Source: Firmicutes bacterium ADurb.Bin467
GTDB lineage: Bacteria > Bacillota > Clostridia > Christensenellales > Aristaeellaceae
Length of the DNA stretch: 6,493 nucleotides
NCBI GenBank assembly: GCA_002068815.1
Contig: MWAC01000127.1
Span: 1 to 6,493, forward strand
Direction: 5' to 3'
The translations under genes were made by a program, and so were the position numbers. Positions 1 to 5,890 of this stretch are shown here, piece after piece. The number at the start of each line of letters is the position of its first letter. Position 1 is the first letter of the stretch. Below the pieces are notes generated by a model. The model was not told where the DNA came from. It worked only from the letters and a program-made list of their open reading frames with translations, and made no database searches.

Positions 1-1253
1 CGCACGATTTCGTAGAGCAACACGCCGGCCGCGACCGAGGCGTTCAGGGAGTCGATCTTCCCGAGCACCGGGAGCGCGACGGAGCGGTCGCACACCTCGA
101 GCGTCAGCCGCGAGATGCCGTCGCCCTCGGAGCCGATCACGAGCGCGATCGGGCCGCTCAGGTCGGCCTCGAGCGCGTCCTCGCCCTCGAGCGCCGCGGC
201 GACGATCCAGAGCCCCGCCTCCTTGAGCTCCTCGAGCGCGCGGTTCAGGTTCTTGACCCGGGCGACCAACAGGTGATTGAGCGCGCCGGCCGCGGCCTTT
301 TCGCACGCAGGCGTCAGGCCCGCCGAGCGCCTCTCGGGGATCACGGCGCCGTGCGCGCCCGCGCATTCGGCGCTGCGGATGATCGCGCCCAAGTTGTGCG
401 GGTCGGTCACCTGGTCGAGCACGACGACGAGCGGCGGCTCGCCCCTTTCCGCTGCGAGCGCGAGTATCTCCTCGATCGAGGAATACGCGCGCGCGGACCG
501 GTACGCGAGCATCCCCTGGTGCGCCGGGTAGATCTGGTCGAGCCGGAACCGCTCGACGTACTGCACGACGACGTTTAAGTCCCGCGCCATCTTCACGATG
601 TCCTTCGCGGCGCCCGAAAGGTCGCCGGTCGCGACGAGCAGCTTTTCCAGCGGCACCCCGCTCTTGAGCGCCTCGCGGATCGGGTTCCGGCCCGCGAGCA
701 GGTTCTCCTGCACCTCCTCCGAGGGCGCGGCCGGCGGCGGATTGTCCCGGAACGGGCGATCGTCGCGGGGGGGACGGTTGTCGTGGAACGGGCGGTCGTC
801 GCGCGGCGGGCGGTTGTCGCTGAACGACCGGTTGTCGCGGAAAGGCTGCCCCTCCCGCGGCGGGCGGTTGTCATTGAACGACCGGTTGTCGCGGAAAGGC
901 TGCCCCTCCCGCGGCGGGCGGTTGTCGCTGAACGACCGGTTGTCGCGGTACGGGCGGTTGAACGGGCGGCCCTTTCCGCCGGGCAATGTGCGCGCGGCGG
1001 GGCCGTCCCTCTTCGACGCGGGCAATGTGCGCGCATCCACGCGCTCGTTCGGCTTTCCGGGCATCACGGCGGGGCCGTCCCATTTCTTCGCGGGGCCGTC
1101 CCACTTCTTGGGCCCGTCCCACTTCTTCGCGGGGCCGTCCCACTTCTTGGGCCCGTCCCACTTCTTCGCCGGCGGCACGGAATAGGTCTTGCGCGCGGGG
1201 CGCGGGGGGTTCTGCGGCCTTCTCTCGCGTCCGCCGCGGTCATCGTTTTTCAT
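1..1253 (-). CDS. rlmB: 23S rRNA (guanosine-2'-O-)-methyltransferase RlmB with long repetitive N-terminal extension (3' end cut by window)
   Basis: SPOUT/TrmH-family enzyme that uses S-adenosylmethionine to 2'-O-methylate a guanosine of the 23S rRNA peptidyl-transferase region (G2251 in E. coli). My translation gives 417 whole codons before the window edge. The catalytic part is complete in essence: substrate-binding domain from about residue 183 (LLAGRNPIREAL), motif 1 DPHNLGAIIRS (284-294), motif 2 IGSEGDGIS (373-381) and motif 3 LGKIDSLNAS (397-406). The last visible residues, LLYEIV, match the usual C-terminus, so only a few codons should be missing. The ATG at 1253 is backed by GGAGG at 1260-1264, six bases upstream, and overlaps the mrnC stop by 14 bases. 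Typical RlmB is about 250 residues. The extra 180 or so N-terminal residues are low-complexity, charged and repetitive, probably disordered and perhaps RNA-binding (inference). Confidence 0.95.
   Translation of the reverse strand, partial: MKNDDRGGRERRPQNPPRPARKTYSVPPAKKWDGPKKWDGPAKKWDGPKKWDGPAKKWDGPAVMPGKPNERVDARTLPASKRDGPAARTLPGGKGRPFNRPYRDNRSFSDNRPPREGQPFRDNRSFNDNRPPREGQPFRDNRSFSDNRPPRDDRPFHDNRPPRDDRPFRDNPPPAAPSEEVQENLLAGRNPIREALKSGVPLEKLLVATGDLSGAAKDIVKMARDLNVVVQYVERFRLDQIYPAHQGMLAYRSARAYSSIEEILALAAERGEPPLVVVLDQVTDPHNLGAIIRSAECAGAHGAVIPERRSAGLTPACEKAAAGALNHLLVARVKNLNRALEELKEAGLWIVAAALEGEDALEADLSGPIALVIGSEGDGISRLTLEVCDRSVALPVLGKIDSLNASVAAGVLLYEIV
744..947 (-). repeat. 54-bp tandem repeat encoding RDNRSF/DNRPPREGQPF units inside rlmB
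   Basis: Residues 103-170 of RlmB. Two full 18-residue units, RDNRSFSDNRPPREGQPF and RDNRSFNDNRPPREGQPF, are followed by a partial third unit (RDNRSFSDNRPP). The block then degenerates into a 12-residue alternation of RDDRPF and HDNRPP. The first units are nearly identical at DNA level, differing at very few bases, which suggests recent duplication by slippage. The composition (Arg, Asp, Asn, Pro, Phe) resembles the arginine-rich disordered tails of RNA helicases and RNA-binding proteins. Confidence 0.9.
1068..1166 (-). repeat. 39-bp tandem repeat encoding KKWDGP units inside rlmB
   Basis: Residues 30-62 of RlmB hold five copies of KKWDGP, with Ala after every second copy, so the true period is KKWDGPKKWDGPA (39 bp). 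Two full periods and one half period are present and are almost invariant in DNA. A decayed copy, KRDGPA, follows at residues 81-86, flanked by two ARTLP pentapeptides. This family shares no sequence with the RDNRSF-type block further along the same tail. Confidence 0.9.
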
Positions 1254-1635
1254 CGTCTTCCTCCAACGCAATTTCTAGCAGTTGTTCCATGCGCTCCGTC
1301 TGCCCGGTCACGAACAGGTAGCCCGTGAGCGCCTCGAGCGCGGTCGCGCGGTGGTATTCCTTGGCGTCGGCGTTCTTCGCCGGCGTCTGGCGGGCGTTGC
1401 GGGCGCGGCGCGCGACCTCCCGCTCCCCCTCGGTCAGGTGCGGCTCGACGCGCGCGAACGCCTCGGCCTGCGCGTGCGCGCACACGAGCCCGACGGCCCT
1501 CCTGTGCATGTCCCGGACGTGCCCCCCGGCGCGCAGGAGCCTCGCGCGCACGTAGAGGTCGTACACGGTGTCGCCCAGGTACGCAAGCTCCAGCGAGCCC
1601 GGGAGCGCGCCGTGCTCGAACTGGAAGGGCTTCAC
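1240..1635 (-). CDS. mrnC: Mini-ribonuclease III (MrnC)
   Basis: Dimeric RNase III-like endonuclease without a double-stranded RNA-binding domain; in Bacillus subtilis it matures the ends of 23S rRNA. The 131-residue length is right for the family. The RNase III signature is visible as LELAYLGDTVYDLYVR (residues 15-30), with D22 as the expected metal-binding aspartate. The second half is RNARQTPAKNADAKEYHRAT followed by ALEALTGYLFVTG (99-111), with E101 as the second acidic catalytic residue. The start is GTG at 1635, sharing GTGA with the rhaB stop, so translation is probably coupled. The stop lies 14 bases inside rlmB. The mrnC-rlmB pair is conserved in Bacillota, where cysS normally precedes it; here rhaB takes that place. 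Confidence 0.93.
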   Translation of the reverse strand: MKPFQFEHGALPGSLELAYLGDTVYDLYVRARLLRAGGHVRDMHRRAVGLVCAHAQAEAFARVEPHLTEGEREVARRARNARQTPAKNADAKEYHRATALEALTGYLFVTGQTERMEQLLEIALEEDDEKR

Positions 1636-3119
1636 GAATAGCTTCCCACCAATCGCTGAAACCTTTCATACGCCGGGTCCCAGTCGCCGGCATTTCCGGG
1701 CAGGTACTTCCTTGTCGGGAACGAACGCTCGACGACCTCGCGAAGCTCTTTGAGGTCTCGAATCGCGCCGACGCCCATCGCCTGCACGAGCAGGTTTCCG
1801 ATGACCGTCCCCTCGTCGGGCCCGGCGATGACCGGGCGGTTCAAGGCGTCTGCGGTGAATTGGTTCAGCATCTCGTTCTTGCTGCCGCCGCCGACGATGT
1901 GGAGCACGTTGACGCGCTTCCTGAGCAAGTCCTTTTCCAGCCGCTCGACCGCCCAGCGGTATTTGCAGGCAAGGCTCTCGTAGACGACGCGCGCGATCTC
2001 GCCGCGCGACTTCGGCACGCGCTGGCCGGTCCGCTCGCAGTAGGCCTGTATGCGCCTGGGCATGTCGCCGGGCGCCAGGAAGCACTGGTCGTCGACGTCG
2101 AGGAACGCGATGAACGGCTCGGCCTTCTCCGCCATTTTGACGATCTCGGCGAAGTCGACCGCGTCCGCGCGGCGGTCCCACTCGCGCTTGCACTCCTGGA
2201 TGATCCACAGGCCCACGATGTTCTTGAGCAGCCGGATCGTTCCGTCGATGCCGCCCTCGTTCGTGTAGTTCGCGTCCATGACGCCCGGCTCGCACAGCGG
2301 CGTTCGAATCTCGGCGCCGAGCAGCGACCACGTGCCGGAGCTGATGTAGGCAAACTCCGGGTCCGACACCGGGATCGCCGCGACGGCCGACGCGGTGTCG
2401 TGCGAGGCGACGGCGATGACCGGAATCTCGCCGACGCCGCACTCGCGCGCGATCTCGGGAAGCAGCGTCCCGCGCACGGTGCCGGCCGGCTGGATGTCCG
2501 TGAAGATGTGCCTGGGGAGGCCGAAGCGGGCGATCAGCTCCTCGTCCCAGTTCCGCGTGTAGGGGTTGATGAGCTGGCTCGTCGAGGCGATCGTGTACTC
2601 GGTCCCGACCTTGCCGGTCAGGAGGTAGGCAAACAGGTCGGGCATCATCAAGAGCTTGTCCGCGATTTTGAGCTGCGGGTCGTCCTCGAGCCGCATCGCG
2701 AACAGCTGGAAGAGCGTGTTGAACTGCAAAAACGCGAGCCCCGTCAGCCGGAAGATCTCCTCCTTCGGGAGGACTTCAAACGCCTTTTCCATCGCGCCGT
2801 CGGTGCGCCGGTCCCGGTAGTGGACGGGGATGCCCGCGAGGCGGCCGCTCTTGTCGATCAGGCCGAAGTCGACGCCCCAGGTGTCGATGCCGATCGCGTC
2901 GATCGGGACGCCCAGCTTCGACGCGCCGTTCAGCGCGACCTTCATCTCGTAGAACAGCCTCGGCGCGTCCCACGAAAAGCGGCCGACCAGATTCACCGGG
3001 TCGTTCGAAAAGCGGTGCAGCTCGGAAAGCTCGATCTTCTCGCCGTCGAAGCGGCCCAGCATCGCCCGCCCGCTCGACGCGCCGAAGTCAAATCCCAGAA
3101 AGTTGTACTCCCTCACCAT
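1632..3119 (-). CDS. rhaB: Rhamnulokinase (FGGY sugar kinase)
   Basis: Phosphorylates L-rhamnulose at O1 with ATP, the second intracellular step of L-rhamnose breakdown. The 495-residue product shows the FGGY/actin-like fold signatures: phosphate-1 loop FDFGASSGRAMLG (10-22), IDTWGVDFGLID (78-89), HYRDRRTDG (100-108), LTGLAFLQFNTLFQL (125-139), the catalytic-base segment SHDTASAV (239-246, predicted D241), SSGTWSLLGAE (260-270) and the adenosine-site GGGSKNEMLNQFTADAL (410-426). These match rhamnulokinase better than xylulo-, glycero- or fuculokinase. An in-frame ATG exists 14 codons upstream, but the ATG at 3119 has the ribosome site GGGAGAGG close upstream and removes a non-conserved Gly-rich leader. 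It is the first gene of a unit with mrnC and rlmB. No rhamnose isomerase, aldolase or transporter is in view. Confidence 0.92.
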   Translation of the reverse strand: MVREYNFLGFDFGASSGRAMLGRFDGEKIELSELHRFSNDPVNLVGRFSWDAPRLFYEMKVALNGASKLGVPIDAIGIDTWGVDFGLIDKSGRLAGIPVHYRDRRTDGAMEKAFEVLPKEEIFRLTGLAFLQFNTLFQLFAMRLEDDPQLKIADKLLMMPDLFAYLLTGKVGTEYTIASTSQLINPYTRNWDEELIARFGLPRHIFTDIQPAGTVRGTLLPEIARECGVGEIPVIAVASHDTASAVAAIPVSDPEFAYISSGTWSLLGAEIRTPLCEPGVMDANYTNEGGIDGTIRLLKNIVGLWIIQECKREWDRRADAVDFAEIVKMAEKAEPFIAFLDVDDQCFLAPGDMPRRIQAYCERTGQRVPKSRGEIARVVYESLACKYRWAVERLEKDLLRKRVNVLHIVGGGSKNEMLNQFTADALNRPVIAGPDEGTVIGNLLVQAMGVGAIRDLKELREVVERSFPTRKYLPGNAGDWDPAYERFQRLVGSYS

Positions 3120-3123
3120 CGTT

Positions 3124-3135
3124 CCTCTCCCTCTC
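3124..3135 (-). promoter_or_regulatory. Ribosome binding site of rhaB
   Basis: On the minus strand the purine run GGGAGAGGGAGAGG lies four to seven bases before the ATG at 3119. It decides that start over the upstream in-frame ATG at 3161, which has no comparable site. Confidence 0.7.
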
Positions 3136-3176
3136 CCGCCGCCCGCGGGAAATTCTTGCACAGGAATTCTAACATA

Positions 3177-3206
3177 AGTATACCAGATATTGCCGCCTTT
3201 TCACAA
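3177..3206 (-). promoter_or_regulatory. Candidate sigma-A promoter for rhaB-mrnC-rlmB
   Basis: On the minus strand TTGTGA (3201-3206, four of six bases of the -35 consensus) is separated by 18 bases from TATACT (3177-3182, five of six of the -10 consensus). Transcription would start near 3170, giving a leader of about 50 bases. One DnaA-like 9-mer (3197-3205, opposite strand) overlaps the -35 box. I see no clear catabolite-response element or other known operator. Confidence 0.5.
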
Positions 3207-3283
3207 GATTCTTCGAGAAAATTCCGCGCGCCGTGTATGCGATTCATAGCCCGCGCCGTATATACACTGCATGAACCGCCCGT

Positions 3284-3511
3284 TCATCCACACTATCCAC
3301 ATGGTTTTCCACAGGTTTGCGCGGCAAAACCCTTGTCCCGCAAGGTTTTCCACAGCTCTGCATGCGTTCCGCGGCCAATCGTCACATGTTTTCAACAGTC
3401 TACGGTCGGTTTCCGTCGCACAATCACAAAATTCGGTCGGTTTTATGACATTGTTGTGCGCTTCCCGGTCATATTTTTGTCTATATCGCGGGTTCCCCCC
3501 GCTTATGCACA
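3284..3511 (+). promoter_or_regulatory. Cluster of DnaA-box-like 9-mers
   Basis: Compared with the relaxed box TTWTNCACA, full matches occur at 3305-3313 and 3346-3354 (both TTTTCCACA) and at 3503-3511 (TTATGCACA). One-mismatch copies lie at 3284-3292 (TCATCCACA), 3293-3301 (CTATCCACA) and 3389-3397 (TTTTCAACA). The copies at 3284 and 3293 abut exactly, and four copies fall within 71 bp in one orientation. More one-mismatch copies sit outside this span at 3154-3162, 3197-3205 and, on the opposite strand, 3610-3618. That DnaA binds here is inference; the repeats could equally be operator sites for another regulator. Confidence 0.45.
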
Positions 3512-3672
3512 GGCCGCTCCGCCGTTTTCCGCCGCCCGGAGATTGCGATTGTGCCGGTATGTTTTTCGAATGTATTGCAAAACTATGTATTCGGATTATA
3601 CATACTCCGCGTGCATAAAGCGGCCGGCCCGCGAATACAGACCGGCTTCTCCGCGAATGGGGAAAACTTTCG

Positions 3673-4677
3673 TCAGTCGAACATTCGAATGGAGGGCAGC
3701 GCGTTCAGGCCGAGGCCCGCGACCTCGCCGTCGAGCAGCCGGTAGTACGCCGCCGAGGCGATCATCGCCGCGTTGTCGGTGCAGAGCTCGACCGGCGGCA
3801 GGAACACCTCGAGCCCCGCGGCCTCCCCGCGCCGGGCGAGCTCCCGCCTAAGCAGCCGGTTCGCCGCGACGCCGCCGGCCGCCGCGAGCCGCTTGACCCC
3901 GAGGTCGGCCGCCGCGCGCACGCTTTTTTCGACGAGCATATCGACGACCGCGCGCCGGAAGCTCGCCGCGAAGTCGGCCGGGACGATCTCCTCGCCGAGC
4001 TGCCTAAGGTTGTGCGCCCGGTTGACGACCGCGGTCTTGAGCCCGCTGAACGAAAAGTCGTAGGGGCCGTCGGTCCTCGGGTGCGGGAACCGGTAGCGGC
4101 CGTCGTCTCCCTCCTCGGCGAGCCTGTCCAAGAGCGGCCCGCCCGGGTACGGGATGCCGAGCACGCGCGCGACCTTGTCGAACGCCTCGCCCGCCGCGTC
4201 GTCGAGCGTCTGCCCGAGCAGCCGGTACGCGCCGTACCGCTCGACCAGAATGACGTGGCTGTGCCCGCCGGACGCGACGAGGCACGCAAACGGCGGCTCG
4301 AGCTCCGGGTGCGCGAGGTAGTTCGCGCTGACATGGCCCTCGATGTGGTTGACGGCGGCGAGCGGCACGCCGAGCGCGTACGCGAGCGCCTTCGCGTAGC
4401 TGACGCCGGTGAGCAGCGCGCCGACGAGCCCGGGGCCGTGCGTGACCGCGACGGCGTCCAAGTCCGAAAGCGCCATATTCGCGCGCGAAAGCGCCTCGTC
4501 GACGAGCGGGTCGAGCGCCTCGACGTGCATGCGCGAGGCAATCTCCGGCACGACGCCGCCGAACAGCGCGTGGCGGTCGATCTGCGAGAGTATGCAGTTT
4601 GCGAGAATCTCGCGCCCGTCGCGGACGATCGCGACCGCGGTCTCGTCGCAGCTCGATTCGATCGCGAGTATCGTCAT
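3673..4677 (-). CDS. tsaD: tRNA N6-adenosine threonylcarbamoyltransferase TsaD
   Basis: Transfers the threonylcarbamoyl group from threonylcarbamoyl-AMP to A37 of ANN-decoding tRNAs (t6A), working with TsaB and TsaE, neither of which is in view. The 334-residue length is standard. Visible family features are IESSCDETAVA (6-16), the metal-binding HIEGH (H111 and H115), ASGGHSH (135-141), LDDAAGEAFDKVARVLGIPYPGGP (158-181 region), FSGLKTAV (210-217), GGVAANRLLR (268-277) and CTDNAAMIA with the third metal ligand D301. The ATG at 4677 is chosen because GGGAGG stands eight bases upstream (4686-4691), the N-terminus then matches the family, and ATGA overlaps the preceding stop. It is the last gene of the prfB unit. 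Confidence 0.97.
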   Translation of the reverse strand: MTILAIESSCDETAVAIVRDGREILANCILSQIDRHALFGGVVPEIASRMHVEALDPLVDEALSRANMALSDLDAVAVTHGPGLVGALLTGVSYAKALAYALGVPLAAVNHIEGHVSANYLAHPELEPPFACLVASGGHSHVILVERYGAYRLLGQTLDDAAGEAFDKVARVLGIPYPGGPLLDRLAEEGDDGRYRFPHPRTDGPYDFSFSGLKTAVVNRAHNLRQLGEEIVPADFAASFRRAVVDMLVEKSVRAAADLGVKRLAAAGGVAANRLLRRELARRGEAAGLEVFLPPVELCTDNAAMIASAAYYRLLDGEVAGLGLNALPSIRMFD

Positions 4678-5324
4678 GCGAAACGCCTCCCAAAGCGCGC
4701 GCCGAACAGCGCGAGCGGCACCGCGCCGATGAACAGCCCGGCGCGCACCGCGACGACGGCCGCGAAGTCCGAGAAGAACCGCTCCGGCAGCATCCGGATC
4801 AGCAAATCCGTCCCCGGGTTCAGCTGCCACAGGTCGTTTGAAAACAGCGCGCGGTGGAACGCGTCGAACGCGGAGGTGAAGTCGATCGCCGCCCAGATGC
4901 CCAGCGCGATCAGCGGCAGGGCGAGCAGCAAAAGCCCGACCAGCGACCCGAACAGCGCGCCGCGCCCGCGCGCGAGCAAAAGCCCCGCGAGCAAAAGCGC
5001 CGCGGCCGCGCCCAGCAAAATGTTTCGAACCGCGCGCAGAAGCCCGAACAGGTGGAACACGTCCGCCATGTGCAGCTTTTCCGTGTCGTTGAACGGAGCG
5101 CCGTCGAGCGCGGAGGCGTCGCCGGAGAGGTAGCCTGCGAGCTGCTCGTCGATCGCGGCCATCTCCTCGAGCGCCAGCCCGGCGGCGTCCGGAAGGCCGT
5201 TCTCGAGCTGCAGCTCGCGATACAGGTCCGCGCTCGTGCCGGCGGTCTCGACCACCGTCATGAGCAGCGCCGCGAACAGCAGAAAAAAACCGACCGCGGT
5301 CAGCGCGCGGGAGAGCGGCCTCAC
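4674..5324 (-). CDS. lit: Lit-like lipoprotein intramolecular transacylase (TIGR01906/DUF1461 membrane protein)
   Basis: Family members move an acyl chain from the diacylglyceryl-cysteine of a lipoprotein to its own N-terminal amine, giving lyso-form lipoproteins in Gram-positive bacteria. The 216-residue product has four predicted membrane helices (about 9-27, 101-119, 123-147, 188-209). A large loop lies between helices 1 and 2, carrying FNDTEKLHMADV (78-89). A second conserved stretch, FHRALFSNDLW (156-166), precedes NPGTDLLIRMLPERFF. H85 and H157 fall in these stretches and correspond, as far as I recall, to the two histidines proposed as catalytic in Bacillus Lit. The start is GTG at 5324, sharing GTGA with the previous stop; a longer frame to 5450 would overlap the cyclase heavily and add a non-conserved Gly/Ala tail. 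Activity is inferred from the family; some members are uncharacterised. Confidence 0.82.
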   Translation of the reverse strand: MRPLSRALTAVGFFLLFAALLMTVVETAGTSADLYRELQLENGLPDAAGLALEEMAAIDEQLAGYLSGDASALDGAPFNDTEKLHMADVFHLFGLLRAVRNILLGAAAALLLAGLLLARGRGALFGSLVGLLLLALPLIALGIWAAIDFTSAFDAFHRALFSNDLWQLNPGTDLLIRMLPERFFSDFAAVVAVRAGLFIGAVPLALFGARFGRRFA

Positions 5325-5890
5325 GGGTCCCCGCGCATCAGCACCGCGCGCGCCGGCGAGGCCTCCAGCCCCACCAGCGGAAGCGGCAGGCACATCATCT
5401 CGTACCATCCGCCGTCCACCCCCTCCAGCCGCAGATTTTCGAGAATCCACGCGCCGCCACCGAGCAGCGCGACGTGCGATTCCGATTCCGACTCCGGTCT
5501 GCCGATCGACAGCATTGATGTGCCGACGAGCTTAACGCCGCGCGCGATCAATGCCTCCGCGTCCTCGCGCGAGAGCCCGGAAAACGCGCCCTTCAGCAGC
5601 AACCGCTCGGTTCCGGCAGGAACAGACTCCGGTCGGAATCCGTTCTCGACGCCGAGCACGAGCGCCGGACCGTTCAAAAGCTCGAGCGGCGCGCGCTCGA
5701 CCGTCTGCCCGCCGTCGAGAAAGTGCTTCGGCGCGTCGAGGTGGGTTCCGCAGTGCGCGCCCATCGAAAAGCGCGAGAGGTTGTATCCGTCCCCGGGCAG
5801 CCGCTTCTGCCACCGGGCGGAAAACCCCTCGTCGGCCGAATACGCGGCCATGCCCATTTCGACGGGCCGCGTGATGTCTATGAACTTCAT
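5321..5890 (-). CDS. Cyclase/arylformamidase-family metal-dependent hydrolase
   Basis: Member of the cyclase family (Pfam PF04199), which includes kynurenine formamidase KynB and other amidohydrolases. The 189-residue product has the hallmark [12 protein letters not shown] (46-57), giving the expected divalent-metal ligands H46, H50 and D52, plus H56. Later come [16 protein letters not shown], with H139 and E151 as likely second-shell or catalytic residues, and the C-terminal G-x-x-x-SPARAVL. The opening [17 protein letters not shown] is also typical. The substrate cannot be told from sequence: no tryptophan-degradation genes are nearby, so a KynB name is not justified. ATG at 5890 shares ATGA with the prfB stop, and the stop shares GTGA with the lit-like gene, so it is an integral member of the operon rather than an inserted cassette. 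Confidence 0.87.
   Translation of the reverse strand: MKFIDITRPVEMGMAAYSADEGFSARWQKRLPGDGYNLSRFSMGAHCGTHLDAPKHFLDGGQTVERAPLELLNGPALVLGVENGFRPESVPAGTERLLLKGAFSGLSREDAEALIARGVKLVGTSMLSIGRPESESESHVALLGGGAWILENLRLEGVDGGWYEMMCLPLPLVGLEASPARAVLMRGDP

Larger units (their letters stand above)
3120..3672. other. Long intergenic region between tsaD and rhaB
   Basis: The only sizeable non-coding gap in the window, about 553 bp and about 52% G+C by hand count, against roughly 65-77% in coding lines sampled. It holds the rhaB promoter and leader at its low-coordinate end and the DnaA-box-like cluster in the middle. Two AT-rich patches lie at about 3440-3485 and 3555-3606. A 10-bp direct repeat CGGTCGGTTT occurs at 3403-3412 and 3434-3443. 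Open frames inside it lack family motifs and look like chance. I found no convincing intrinsic terminator after tsaD and no tRNA or recognised riboswitch. Confidence 0.8.

Noticed and set aside
3201..3395. Minus-strand 64-codon frame in the intergenic gap, possible leader peptide
   Set aside because: It shows no motif and no evident ribosome site, and it covers the DnaA-like boxes and the rhaB -35 region. It looks like chance.
3488..3502. Hairpin GCGGG-TTCCC-CCCGC next to the 3503 box
   Set aside because: The short stem has no T-run on either strand. It may be a GC clamp beside an AT-rich patch, but nothing more can be supported.
3595..3600. Perfect TATAAT on the minus strand as a second promoter
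   Set aside because: At 17 bases upstream the sequence is CCGCTT, a poor -35, and the site is over 470 bases from the rhaB start. Possible but unsupported.
3271..3618. Plus-strand 115-codon frame in the intergenic gap
   Set aside because: Its composition does not resemble the neighbours (Cys, Phe and His rich), it has no family signature, and it overlaps the repeated 9-mers.
3620..3645. Possible tsaD terminator hairpin (GCCGG with CCGGC on the minus strand)
   Set aside because: The five-pair stem has a large loop and is followed by CGCTTTATG rather than a T-run, so it is not convincing as an intrinsic terminator.
1860..3851. Very long plus-strand open frame (663 codons)
   Set aside because: It is antisense to rhaB and runs on through the intergenic gap. 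Its composition (Arg, Ala, Asp and Val rich) is that of a high-GC shadow frame, with no domain signature.
4678..4830. N-terminal extension of tsaD to 4830
   Set aside because: It would lie inside the lit-like gene and add a non-conserved Arg/Ala leader. The ATG at 4677 has a good ribosome site and the standard N-terminus.
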